A DNA stretch of 64,000 nucleotides from Sclerodactyla briareus (taxonomy: Eukaryota > Echinodermata > Holothuroidea > Dendrochirotida > Sclerodactylidae). Position numbers and translations under genes: made by a program. The stretch covers positions 1-64,000 of the forward strand of contig JAODTK010000976.1 of NCBI GenBank assembly GCA_026419785.1. Direction: 5' to 3'. Positions 1 through 11,613 of this stretch are shown piece after piece. How positions within the stretch are numbered: the first letter of the stretch is position 1; each line of letters starts with the position of its first letter. The notes beneath the pieces are model-generated. The model was not told the origin of the DNA. It searched no databases and was given only the letters and a program-made list of their open reading frames with translations.

Positions 1-1410
1 TCAAGTTCTAAATGGGGTCTATATGTGATAATTTTCGGGTACATAAACTCACGACATGGTTATACAATAAGGCGATCAATATGACGAAATCCTAGTTATA
101 CTTAAACTGTTACTCACACCGCTACATATTATACCGCGACCTTATACGTATAAGGACTTGGTAGCATGTATAGCGGCCACATCGCCCCTAACAACTACTC
201 CTTGTCAACATTACGCATATTTTCTAGTTTATGAGGCAATCAAACGAATTCATTGGATTCCGAAATGAGGTTTCCGTCCCGAGTATGCTCTGATCAAGCT
301 CGGAACCTGCGCTAGAACAACAGCAAAGAACACTGTAATTAGTCACATGGGTTTGTCTGTCTATCGGCACCAAAACCGTTTAGCGATGCCGCGGTCAACT
401 CCCCAGGATTCGATTCATACTTACCGCTGTGCCTCCAGAGTCCTGGTACGGAAATTTGTGATGCTTCCTAGTAAGTGGTCGAAGTGGGCCTGCTTGTTCC
501 CCCACCCCCCCCTCTCCCGCCGCCACCTTATAGTGCGTCTCGCTAGGGCGCGTCGTGCAAAAATACCTTTTTGTTTGTGGGCCCATCACGGTGATGGCTA
601 TCTAAACCGAGCGCCACCCGGATGGGCGCGCAACATACATACACATGTTTCGTCAATAGCAGGAAAAAGGCAACTTTCCCACTTTCCGTGCCTCAAATGT
701 AAGTAAAGCAACAGCCCCTGAAATTTATAAAAATAAAATCCAACTTTTTTTTCTCCTAGAAAAATTCTCTAAAATTTTTGGTTGATAGGCTTCCTGTCTA
801 CAATTCACTTCTTTTACACCGCCGTAATGAAATTCCGGATATGCGCCTGGGTACAATTCACTTCTTCTACACCTTTTTAGTTTATCCCTCACTTAGGATT
901 CACCAGGGTCCCAATTGATGGGTTTTCAGATGGGTCAGAGAATATGTAATTTTTTTTTATTTGATAGTGACATTTTTAATACATTCAAATCGACGTTTTC
1001 CAGCTTTTTGAAGGTTCATTTTATTCCTCCCTTCTCCTTTCTGAAAACAAACACATGGAAAGTTTTGCCGGGGCCCGCTGATCGCAATTTGGGAACCCCC
1101 GAGAGGCTGTTTTTTGTGTGTGATTGAACACATTTTCCTATCATGCCCACAATATCGGGGGATCAAGCGGTAAGCTACGCAAATTTTGATGCATTAGCTC
1201 GCCCTTTCATCGCCGGTATGGTCTTGAACTGGATACCTAGGTTTGTCGTTGGTGACGCTATATATATATTTGATATCCCGATAACAAGCGCGAGCTTAAA
1301 CGCAGACCTCTTCGAAGGCAATGTCATTACTAACCTTGATATATGTTTACGTTAAGACGTGGGGGGGGGGGGGTTGCAACGATTATCAACCTAAAGAACA
1401 ATTGATGATA
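1..1410. other. Non-coding stretch, nothing recognised
   Basis: No recognisable gene or repeat. Visible details are a near-identical 22-base direct repeat (799-820 and 852-873, one mismatch, starting tacaattcacttctt), a T-rich patch near 740-780 and a poly(G) run near 1361-1373. The open frames here are short and have no family resemblance. Confidence 0.6.
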
Positions 1411-1522
1411 TTTATATATATATATATATATATATAATATTATATAATATATTAATATATATAATATATATATTTATATAGTATCTTATATATATATATA
1501 TAATATCTATATATATATATAT
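1411..1522. repeat. (TA)n microsatellite
   Basis: About 110 bases made almost only of TA dinucleotides, with interruptions such as taatat, ttatatagta and tctata. It is a simple-sequence repeat with no gene on either side. Confidence 0.97.
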
Positions 1523-3061
1523 CATCACTTCTTTCGATTTCGGGAATCCTTTTGAATTTAATCATGAACCCAATGTTCAATGTTTAATGGCACCTCTGTA
1601 AAAATTTGGGCCCCCCCCCCGGGCCCCATGGGCACGACGCCACTGCTCTCGCAGCCGCTAGCGTAACTCTAAACATCACTTCCGAAAAAATACATCGTCA
1701 TACATGTCCGAATTCGACAAATATTCAGAGGCGCAATTGGATGACTTTACTGGTGTTGACTCGGACCGTCCTTAGATCTTATGGTCCTAAAAAATAAAGG
1801 ACACTTGCAAGGGCTTGGATACAACAAGTGTATATCGTGGGAAATGGAAAACGTGTAACATCGGTCTTTAACCCATTCCAATACGATTTGTCCTATGTGG
1901 TTTTAAGCCCTTCAAAGTTTGTTCCATTAATTCATAAAATTGGGGAAATCCCATCGCGCAATAACGCATGACGTCACCTTGGACAACCCGGGAAGTTATG
2001 TTCTGTATTTCATTGTTTTTCATTTGTTGATAAGTCAACATTTAACAATAGTTCTGTTGTCTTTCTGCCACCAAAGTAACCAACCCACACAGCAGATCCT
2101 CCTCTAGACTAATGCTTTTCGAAGTGAATTAATGTGGTGTTTCAATAGAAACAAAGATTGTATGCAAGTAAATGACATCATTTATTTGCATGATTGGATG
2201 TTTTCGATCTTGTGCATCACATGCAAAAACTTCAAGGACTGTAAACTAGGTAACGGAAAGCCTTACAACTTCGGTTGGACGGACTCTTCAGTTCTTATCC
2301 ACTAATATAGCCCCGTTTGTAATCTAAACCATCCGCAGTTGTCCTTCGATATGGCAGACTCTGCACTTTCTAACGTTCGCCCAATGCTCACGCAATCTCT
2401 GGTGACACTAACTGCGCACTGAAGTATCTAACTTGCTCACGACGGTCCCCCTTCTTCATGTGAGACGCTAGCATTGATGAATAAGATCACATGGAGCTCC
2501 ATTTGCACTTATAGAGATGGCATTGCAGGCAACGCCGCGAATATGACGTCACGAAAGAAAAATCGTCCTCACGATTAGATCGAACTATTTCACATTGACA
2601 TTCTTTTCGATATCCGTCTTGGCTATCGAATTGCGAGGACAATTTCCTCGTGACGTCTGTGACCGTCCGCGTTTTTTTTTCCGTTGCCAGTTGCTACCAG
2701 ACGACATTTCGCTCCAACACTTTGAAGGATCTAACCCCCTCCCCCACTCAGGAACGAAATCATTATCTCCTTTTCCAATCATCGAAGCCCGGCAATGGTA
2801 CCTGCCCTGATAAATCATCTCGCAAATGTAAAGAGGATACCTCAGAATCCTTCATAAAACATTTATAGTTAATGAGTGGTTTTCTAGATGAATAATAGAA
2901 TGTTTCGAGCAAAAAAAAAAAAGGCAGGAATCAAAATTTCCTCCGCTTGGAATCCGGATTTTTTGGTCTTCTGTTGTTTGGTTTGCAATCATCTGCATTT
3001 TTCACCGACCGGCTTCATCGCTTAGAATCGTTGGTTTTCTCAGAGCAACTTTGTTTGCCAG
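1523..3061. other. Non-coding stretch, nothing recognised
   Basis: Contains a poly(C) run near 1611-1620 and an A12 run near 2912. The two overlapping opposite-strand open frames at 2585-2818 have no recognisable protein pattern and are probably chance. Confidence 0.5.
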
Positions 3062-3313
3062 GTATCTGGGGAGTCTGCGAACCAACGGACCACTACCAGG
3101 GCTGATCAAGTCGACATCGCCCTGACAACGCCTGCTGGCCGTTCACACGGAGCCAACGACCAGGACAACCCAAGAGAAACGTTGGCACTGTTGTTACGAA
3201 GCCGTGATAGAGAAACGACAGCGGTCTATCCGGGAGGTCCCTGGTACGACTGGTCCGACGGGGATTGGTTCATTGTCCATACAGTCCATCAGTCGTCCAA
3301 TCCGGGTCGTTGA
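3062..3313 (+). CDS. Possible terminal coding exon, product unknown
   Basis: A candidate exon, not a confident gene. What is seen: a pyrimidine-rich run ending in tttgtttgccag (AG at 3060-3061) is followed by an open frame starting at 3068 that runs 81 codons to TGA at 3311-3313. The same frame then stays open to TAG at 3476-3478, so the frame 3068-3475 has a single internal stop. The local sequence is richer in GC than its flanks. The translation is hydrophilic, with a tryptophan-rich patch (PWYDWSDGDWF), and no domain I recognise. A possible polyadenylation signal (aataaa) lies near 3771. It could be the last exon of a plus-strand gene whose other exons lie outside the window, a decayed exon, or chance. 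The TGA could also be a base error. Confidence 0.2.
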   Translation, partial: VSGESANQRTTTRADQVDIALTTPAGRSHGANDQDNPRETLALLLRSRDRETTAVYPGGPWYDWSDGDWFIVHTVHQSSNPGR

Positions 3314-4170
3314 AGCTCGCTGACTGGGCAGGGCAGGTTCTCGATAGACGAGGTGGGCCACCCCCCCGGGGTAGCCGGGAAAACAGAGAGCCAACCATCA
3401 ACAGATGCCGAGCACCAATCCCATCGTGATCCAGCTAACGCCCCCTCAATTCGCCCTCGGTACCAGCATCCCAAGTAGCTACCCCCATAATGACCTGACG
3501 TGTCACCGTAGATTCTGCAACAGGACGAGAATAATTACCCTGCGACGAAGTTACAACGCCATCAGCCACGAACAAACCCTTGGGTTATAGCTATCCCTTT
3601 CATGACGGTGGTGACGAAAATCAGTCATCTCCGGCCAAAACTTCTGGCGAACGCGCCCCTATCCACTGCCGTCATTCCGTTGATCGCAGTGGAGACGGAC
3701 TCGAGATGCGCTGAAGATCGCGCTAATCAGGAACCCGATTCCAGGCCGGTTTTTCTCCGAACACCTCGACAATAAAATAATGAACATTTGGGCTGGCAGA
3801 GAATCTCCCCTTTCATCAAAGATCGCATCCGATTCTAAGCGAAGAGAAAAAGTCCAACAACACCCAGGCCTTCTGGAATAATCCCATAATGTGAGCCCCC
3901 AAAATACGGCGTACTTTGCGGTACTTAGGGTCTCCTGCATTTCAAGTACCTCGAGCAATTATTCGGTTGATTCGCCACATAAGACATCATTCCAAAGATC
4001 GTGACCGCAAAAACCTCAGGGTCGGCAAAACTAGCGGGATGGTCGGGTCGAGTCGGAGTCTAGGAAAAGAAGAGGTCCTCTGTCCTTCTACAGCCCTCGC
4101 CCAGTCATTTCCGTTGAACCACCCAGCCCCCAGCTTTTATAAAACCATGGCGTGGTGATGAGACCGAGGA
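3314..4170 (+). other. GC-richer stretch with broken open frames
   Basis: Continues the GC-richer composition of the candidate exon before it. Plus-strand frames at 3405-3590 and 3916-4158 and a minus-strand frame at 3659-3958 are open but unrecognised. It may be 3' UTR or degraded coding sequence. I cannot assign a function. Confidence 0.3.
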
Positions 4171-4893
4171 CAAAATACCGACAAACCATAAGCGCACGTC
4201 TGTGGAAATCGCGGGCAGTCATGAAAATTAATTTATGATATGAAGCTCAATATATTGGTGGTCCTCTTCAAGGGCCGGTAAGACTGCTAACACAGGTTCC
4301 TGTTTTCCTTCCAGTAGAATCCCTGCAACAAGCGGGCGAACTATTGGCTCCTGCGTGTGTTTGTGCTGTTGTTCGCGTTTTGCGTGCTTTGTATGGTATA
4401 CGCGCGCCGCGTGTGTATGTTTGTGTGAAATGGGAACATGAACCATAATGTTTTTGGAGTTGAGGGTAGAAGTGGTGTGCATTACGGCATTACATTGCTA
4501 GACTTCCTCGGGGTAATTGCCCCCCCCCCCCCCCCCGGAATTGCAGCCCCATCTTCGTGGGAATCTGGCGCCGTTCTGTTTACTGGGCGTGCAGGTGGGC
4601 AAGAACGCGGATCGGGAAGTCCCACACGCACCGCATAAAATAATTTATTTCGTTTACTGTTAATGAGGCTGTTTTACAGGGAGCCCGGCTTGCGGATGGG
4701 CGCATCAAGTTTCTCCGTGTGAATTACATTTTCAATAAATTTCACACCACATTTCTGGTTCCTTGCCCAAAGTCCGGAGATGCATGTATGTTTTGTTGGT
4801 ATGCAGCGTCTGCCTGGGGTATTTATTTACTGGGGACGCAGGTCGCTTTCCGCATATTCATTCCGCCCCATAGGTTCTTAAGTTTTCACAGGT
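4171..4893. other. Non-coding stretch, nothing recognised
   Basis: Holds a poly(C) run of about 18 bases near 4520-4537. No gene, RNA or transposon end is recognised. Confidence 0.5.
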
Positions 4894-5182
4894 CATTCGG
4901 AGCGCGAAACGTCAAAATCCCTCAAAGTTGGAATCAACCCAGCGAAAAAAGATCACCCCATCGAAACAGGTCAACCCATCGAAAAAAGAATCAACCCATC
5001 GAAAACGAACACGCCTTTCCAAAGAAAGAACAACCCATGAAAAGCGATATCAGCCTACCAAACAAGAATCATTACGTCATATGAACTCCTTAACTACTCC
5101 ACTTTTACAGGATTTTCATTGTATAAGTCCGTGCTCCTTTAAGTGTGATACACTCCGCGCGGTCCTGGGTGACGCGGAGTGT
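4894..5182 (+). repeat. Minisatellite-bearing repeat, left inverted arm
   Basis: The arm begins with ggagcgcgaaacgt, then carries about eight diverged units of 19-20 bases built on gaatcaacccatcgaaaa. It ends in a palindrome at 5150-5182 with a perfect 10-base stem (acactccgcg / cgcggagtgt). A second copy with the same order of parts lies reversed at 7973-8257. The long translated frames here (4719-5260) are the minisatellite read through and are not genes. Confidence 0.8.
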
Positions 5183-7262
5183 ACAAGAATCATCAGAATG
5201 GAATCAACCATTAGGATTGGAACGCATCCCTGCGTAGTTTTCCTGGAGGGTGATTTTTAAGATGCAAGCATGCAAGTTATCATTTTGGCAGTTTTTGGCC
5301 TGTTCTGATCGCGGCTAATAGCATATTTTTTTGGAGAAATGTCCTGGATTGTGCTGTCAAGGCGAGGAGCGTTTTTGTTCTTACCCTCTTGTCAACCTAT
5401 TTTAAAATGGTAATTTGGCAAATATTAGTGTTGGTTGAATGGTTGGGGCGTTGTAAACGTCTAGAAGGGAATCCGAAATGTCCTCACACGGCATTGATCA
5501 CCATCGGCGATTAGGGATAGTGTTTCTCTTTCCTTCTGTATTTCTTCGGGGCCGCGGCATGGAAAACATGCTCTTAGTAGCGCCTTTCTAGTGTTGCCTA
5601 ATTAGCTCTATAAATAAGGACCCTGGGGTTCATAATCAGTTCTACACGTATGTCAGGTGTATATCGCACAAGTCTGTTGTAATCTGTTGGATTGTTGCAG
5701 GATGTCCGACTTTCCCCGGGAAAACTGATTCTCGATGAGTTAATTGAGAATAGTTTGTAGTTCAGTTGAAAAGTGTTTGTAGGTTGACGTTTCTTGTGCG
5801 GTTTTTTAAAACTATTTCAGCTTGTTAACTTCACAATTGGCCATTGCCATGTGGATTTGTTAGTAAGGGGGGGGGGGGGGGAGGTTGACGTTCACATCAT
5901 TGTTGCGCTTTGCCGCGCACAAGACCTTTCGTTTAGGGATGCTACCTTAGATCCGATGATCCGACTCAGGGATTTTGGGCATGGATCTTGGGCAAAACCA
6001 TATATCATTCGTGGCTTGTGGCGTGTTGGGGTTCCGTTTGGAGTGATTGCGTGTCCTGGTTGGTGTTGGTCACAAGTCTGACCACAATGTTAAACCCAGT
6101 CGACATGTGTCTTGAGTACCAAGTCTAACCATAGTATGTTTGTATCTCGGAGTGTCCGTGCGCATGTTGATTAACGGCGGTCTCTTCGTGATATTGTTAA
6201 ACAGCAAAAATACCATATATGTCTTATATAATATTAATAGCCGACTGAACAATTGATCCCTTTGGTACTTGGCTCGGGGACTTGTAGTGAGTTGGGGGAC
6301 AGTTGGTGCAGAAAACGCTTCAGAGTGATATCGTTAATCTGGCAAATACCAATGTGTTGGTATACTGGACGCCGCTTGAACGATTTGACCATTTTGTGAA
6401 GCTTTTGGGGTTTGGTTAAACGACTGTGGTAAGTTCAAGATATCCTCATTTCGTTAGCCACTTATTTGACAATCCATCAGTGAATTGTTAAACGGGCAGG
6501 TATATAACCCCCTATTTTGAACAATTTCACCTTGTTTTTGCCTTTTTCTTTTACTAGGGACTGGTTTGGGAGTATGAAAGCGAGTGTGACGGTAGCGACG
6601 CTTTTTGGAAGTACGCCCGACGAAATACGTCTTGACGCGAACTCGGTATCGACAACGATATATCGTCACAATTTTATCGAGCGACATCAATGTAACCCTA
6701 GTGTCGAAATATTGCGAGACGACATCCCCGCCCGGCCCCACATGCGTGCCGTGGCAGGCTATGGTAGTATAGTTTTGTGGATGATATGTGGATGTATATA
6801 CTGATTCCTAAACTTAAGCGGAGATAAGATATTAGATATTGGGCCCGCGAATTTCAGCTGGATATACGATTTTCACCAGCTATAATTGGAAATAATTATA
6901 CGTCGGGGCATCGGCAACTCGTCGAGGTAAAGATGTCCAATTTTTGAATACGCCCGTGGCCTACCCGAAGGGGGGGGGGGGTACTTAACGCTGCCACCTC
7001 AGCTGGCGCCACTCCCTTGTGCACTGCATGGCTCAACTCCATATGCTCCATGCATTGCCATATGAACAGGATGTAATGACCTTGGCCAAGGTGGCTGCTG
7101 CGTTGACTTCGTTTCAAGTGCGAAATAGGCCAACTGTGTAGTGTTTTCTCTGTAATCCGTCCCTCCATTACATTTTTTTCTCATGTTAAATGAGAGTCCG
7201 ATCGGTAAGTACATACAGTGTTTTCACGCTACAAAAGTTACCAGTCATTCGTGTTAGATTAC
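5183..7262. other. Spacer between inverted arms, nothing recognised
   Basis: About 2.1 kb without a recognisable gene. Poly(G) runs occur near 5868-5881 and 6970-6981. The open frames at 5794-6081, 6454-6804 and 6896-7168 show no family pattern. The stretch sits between the two inverted minisatellite arms and may be the body of one larger element or just host DNA. Confidence 0.4.
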
Positions 7263-7612
7263 TGTTAATCTATTCTCTGACTACCCTTTCCCCCTCCGAA
7301 TCCAACTCCACTACTTACACGCACTCCATTTACATACTTCCCACGCCCACTCTCATCCATCTCCGCCACCGTGACCTCCTTACACTCGCTATATTTACAC
7401 ACTTCTCACACTCCCCTGCCAACCACCTAACAACCCCCCCCCCCCCTCTTCATCACCTCATCTCCACAACCTGCTTGCAGTTTTCATTTCGCACGCGCCT
7501 CAATCCCCACACCATCCACCTCCACCCCCATTTACATTCACGTAATAAACACACACTTCCCCACCCCTCTAATTCATCTCCTCCACTGTGACCTCCTTCA
7601 ACTCACTCTATT
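7263..7612. repeat. C-rich, G-poor low-complexity tract
   Basis: About 350 bases whose plus strand is strongly enriched in C, with T and A, and nearly lacks G. It includes a poly(C) run near 7434-7446. The sequence ccaccgtgacctcctt near 7364 recurs in slightly changed form near 7585, so it may be a diverged tandem repeat of about 215 bases. The 133-residue open frame across it (Ser/Thr/Pro/His-rich) is a consequence of this composition, not a gene. Confidence 0.75.
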
Positions 7613-7972
7613 AATAATGCTCCCCGATCCTATATATTTTTAGGGGCTAGAGTATGATAAGGGGTGTAGTGCCTTCTGCCGCGACAGCACAATTCCAGAC
7701 ATTTCCTAAAATGTGCTACTAGCCGATATGGCAAAAAAAACTGCCAATGTCAGTGTGCATTCATATTTTCCGAAGAGGTAAACAAATATTGCGACAGGGA
7801 ATCATTACACCATGGTGGCGGTCGTGCTTTCCTTGACAGTTCAATTCTGGTTTTGACACCCTGTTTTTTTTTTTTTTTTTCGGCACCTGGATTCTGGTTT
7901 TTGGACACCCTGTTTCTGTTTGGAACGTATTGATCTAAATACGACGGTCTGATCCATCTTGATGAATTTGTT
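7613..7972. other. Non-coding stretch, nothing recognised
   Basis: Contains a T17 run near 7864-7880 flanked by two copies of a ttctggtttt...gacaccctgttt phrase (near 7846 and 7890). No gene is recognised. Confidence 0.5.
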
Positions 7973-8257
7973 ACACTCCGCGCACTAGGACTGCGCGGAG
8001 TGTATCACACCTGGAGGAGCACAGCTATACAATGAAAGTCCTGTTGAGGTGAAGGTCATGGAGTATCATATGACGCACTGATTCTTGTCTGGATGGGAGG
8101 ATTCCGGCTTTTCAATGGGTGATTCTTTCCTCGAAGGCTCGATTCCGTATTCGATGGGGTGATTCTGTTTTCGGCGGCGTTGATCTTTTTTCGATGGGTG
8201 ATTCCAACTTTGATGGATTTTGTTACGTTTCGCGTTACGTTTCGCGCTCCGTAGTCA
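7973..8257 (-). repeat. Minisatellite-bearing repeat, right inverted arm
   Basis: Reverse-complement partner of 4894-5182. The palindrome at 7973-8003 has a perfect 11-base stem (acactccgcgc / gcgcggagtgt). It is followed by the reversed minisatellite (units like gattctttcctcgatggg) and the end block acgtttcgcgctccg. The part order mirrors the left arm exactly, including the shared gagcac block and the catatgac block. Confidence 0.8.
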
Positions 8258-8418
8258 TAAGTTAACACGGCTTCATGACATCAGTTGGTGGTTGGATAAA
8301 AGATTAGTGATGAAACTACGTGGCTTAGAGGCCCAGGCACAATGGTGCTGAGGTGACAAGGTCACTCATTGCATTTAGGACCGATGATGACCTCTTCACA
8401 GAGCTGGAAAAATGAACT

Positions 8419-8875
8419 CTTATCTATCTATCTATCTATTTATCTATCTGTCTGTCTGTCTGTCTGTCCCGGAGTGCATAAGAATATAAGCAACCAATTT
8501 GGAGTTCAACAAGGAAGTGATAAAGTGAAAGATCAACTTGTTGTCAGTGGCGTCGTGCTCATTGGGCCCCGGGACACGCCCCCAATTTTGTGTCATAACA
8601 GTTTGTCATAATTTAAATCAAAAGGGTATTCTCAAAATCGACTATATACGTTGCGGTTGCTTCCCACACCCCTCAATTAAACTATATCTATATATTGATG
8701 GCAAATCGGTTTTCCGAATAATTCGTCCTATAAAAAAACCACTGATCAACCTTGAGTCATTACAGCTTAAGATTACTACCGGCCGAGAAATGCGAGCTAA
8801 TGCATCAACAATTGCGTAAATTACACGCTGGATCCCCTTATATCTATCTATCTATCTAATCTATCTATCTATCTA

Positions 8876-8932
<57 letters not shown>

Positions 8933-9036
8933 GATCTATCTGTCTGTCTGTCTGTCTGTCCCGGAGTGCATAAGAATATAAGCAACCAATTTGGAGTTCA
9001 ACAAGGAAGTGATAAAGTGAAAGATCAACTTGTTGT
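8419..9036. repeat. TATC/TGTC microsatellites within a ~490-base tandem duplication
   Basis: Two tetranucleotide microsatellites (8419-8468 and 8840-8959, both TATC turning into TGTC) are followed by the same sequence. About 130 bases after each microsatellite are identical, covering the insertion flank and the first 40 or so bases of the hAT-like element. Beyond that the copies diverge with many small indels. The unit offset is 492 bases (element start at 8545 versus 9037). The duplication probably arose by misalignment of the microsatellites. Confidence 0.85.
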
Positions 9037-10987
9037 CAGTGGCGTCGTGCTCATTGGGCCCCGGGACACGCCCCCAATTTTGTCAGAGGTGTCATAACAG
9101 TTTGTCATAATTTAAATTTAAAACATGGTATTATGCCTTCGAAATCGAATATTAACGTTGCGGATTGCTTCCCACACAACCTCAACTTAAACATATCTCG
9201 AGATTAGTAATGGCAAAAATCGTTTCCGACTATATCTGTCCTATAAACCAACTGATCAACTTGAGTCATTACAGCTTAAGATTACTACCGGCCGAGAAAT
9301 GGCGAGCTAATGCATCCAACAATGCGTAAATTAAACCGCTGGTTCCCCTGCAAATTAAATTGTATTTTTTCGTTTCTATCCATAGAATCATAGCAAAACA
9401 TTCGCAAACAGCCTCTCGGGAGTTCCCGAATGGCTGACCGCGGGCCAAATCATATGAAGCCAATCCGACACAACCATAAATTTCAAGTTGGAAAAAATAT
9501 TCTATCTCGGTTTTTCAGAAAGGAGAGGTAAGAATGATAACGACCGTTCATAATCGCTGGTAAACCGTCAATGCCTGTATTGAATTGTCACTCTCAAAAT
9601 CACTTTTATTCCAATGGATTTGTGACCACTATGTATTTTTGGGCTATAGAATATTTTTTGTTTGATATTACTGCTCATCTCAAACTAACATTTGCGACCC
9701 CAAATATCCCTTCTTTACAAGTTTGTGCTACTCTGCTTGACCAATCATGTTTGCCACTTGCCCACTTCACTTAATTTCAAATCGCATGAACCGCAAAGTG
9801 ATATCCTCTCTATTATGTGAAGTTAATTTTGATTTATGAATCCAAGACTGGCCACCTGCTCCAACCATTTGGCGTCTAATAACACCCATTTGGAAAATTT
9901 TGCATAGCACGGCTAAAGTGAAAATCACTTCATTTTTTTTCTTCAGATAATGGCTATCTGGCACCACCATTTGGCAATCTGTGAAGACCTTACTTTTATA
10001 GAATGTGCTGCGCTGTGCAGAACCGATTAAGTTCCGCGCCGAAATAAAGACCAAAATTCGCATGAACATGATAGAGAGGCTAAGGGAAACTTCATTCTAA
10101 TTCGTTAAGTTAACTTTTCATTTATTTATTGAAATGGCCATCTAGAAGATCACCATTATGCATTCAATAATGATTATTCATGAATCATGAATCCGCTTGT
10201 ATAGCCTTCAAGTCACATGACATGGAGTGGCTAAGGTGAAATTCCATACTAATGCTTCAAGTTAATTATCACATGAAAATAACCATCTGGAGAGCACCAT
10301 TTGACAATCGAGGACCTAATTTAAAAATTTCGCTACGCTCGGCGGCAACTAATGGTGCCGCCCCCTCGATCGGAGAGTTTTAAATTAAACCTAATAGATC
10401 CGCTTGAACAGCTGGCTAAGGTGAATTCAATTTTAATTTGCAATTAAAATGTGCATTTTCAATTTACTACTTACTCTACGTGAAAAATGGCCACCTGGGG
10501 CTCACCGTGCATTTGAGGATACCATACGTTTTCCGCTAAGTTTTGCTGCAACCAATGATTCCGATCTGCTTTTATCGGATATAATCGTATCACCAACGGT
10601 TTGGATTAAAGTAAATTCTCTCTCTTTTTGTTTCTTACAAATTAAGGTTTATTTTATTCATTTTGAATGAAAAATCACCATCTGTCTGGAGATCTGAATT
10701 TATTTCACGATATTTTCTTATCCCATCTGGAACCCATCATCGGAAACTCCTGGTAAATCCTCTGTGATGCACATAAACTGAAGAGGTGTAAAAGGAACGA
10801 AACATTTGGAATTTTTTTTTAATTCTAGGGGTGTTGCTTCACTCACATAAGACCCGGAAAGTGAATTGTCTTTTACTGCTATCTGACGACCATTTGTATG
10901 TTGCGCGCCCACCCGTCGTTTGCCGCTCCCTTGGATATTCATCACTGATTATGGGCCCCCCCCAAATATTTTTGCACGACGCCCCTG
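9037..10987. mobile_element. hAT-like non-autonomous DNA transposon with internal degenerate repeats
   Basis: Ends pair as CAGTGGCGTCGTGC (left) and, reversed, CAGGGGCGTCGTGC (right). The flanking octamers cttgttgt (9029-9036) and tttgttgt (10988-10995) match in 7 of 8 bases, as expected for an 8-base hAT target duplication. No transposase reading frame is visible. The interior, about 9850-10740, carries roughly six diverged units with the phrase CCATCTGG...CACCATTTG followed by a block ending in ggctaaggtgaa. A truncated duplicate of the left end starts at 8545. Family assignment rests on terminal bases and duplication length only. Confidence 0.7.
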
Positions 10988-10995
10988 TTTGTTGT

Positions 10996-11424
10996 GGAAT
11001 CGGTGATGACCGTACGTGGTAGCCTAGGCTACAACACGCAAATCATGCCAAAAAAATGGTGTGTACCTAGCTATTCTAGGACTATTGGTCCTTGCCATTT
11101 GCAAGAAGAAACAACATACGACAGCTCAATTTGGATTCGACTACGCTCAAACAAGTTTATTGATGACAAACCAAATATCAAGAACTCACTGCAAGCTTAC
11201 AATTAACTTGAACAGGTGGGCTAGAAAATCCCTTCGATTTAGTCTTAATATCTTATTGGCAAGTTACAATATGTAAAGTAATGTACACCCGTGGTGAAAT
11301 GTGGGAGAATATTTTGCCGGATAATTATTTGCGGGTTGGTACGGATCGTTGGGAAAGGTTTTCGAGAAGAAATAGTTCACTCAGATCGCAGAAATTGGTA
11401 CTTTCGTCCTCGAAAGTTGAATCC
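10996..11424. other. Non-coding stretch, nothing recognised
   Basis: Lies between two transposon-like segments. No gene or RNA is recognised. Confidence 0.5.
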
Positions 11425-11605
11425 ATTGGGCGGCGCGAGGCGGGGGGGGGGGGGGTATAATGCCTATGAGCCGGGTCGAGTTACTATCTGAGCGGAGAGA
11501 GCCATCTCGGTTGGCGCGTAGCGTACACGGAAATTTTTGGAATATAATGTCCTCCCGATCCAAGATATGGCACTTCCTAGTCTTTCCTGACCTATTCACG
11601 TAAAC
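11425..11605. mobile_element. Partial hAT-related element with the shared subterminal block
   Basis: Starts with a degenerate end-like sequence (gggcggcgcgagg) followed by a poly(G) run near 11442-11454. At 11483-11539 it has the block actatctgagcgg...gcgtagcgtacacgg, which is also found near the ends of 23193-23690 and 56452-57941. No second end or target duplication is visible, so it is a fragment. Confidence 0.5.
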
Positions 11606-11613
11606 TGAATGTA

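Noticed and set aside
4719-5260. Two overlapping lysine-rich proteins of about 110-120 residues
   Set aside because: Both are translations of the minisatellite; two frames being open at once is typical of such repeats.
7190-7591. 133-residue Ser/Thr/His/Pro-rich protein
   Set aside because: The open frame is explained by the C-rich, G-poor composition, which rarely makes stop codons in that frame.
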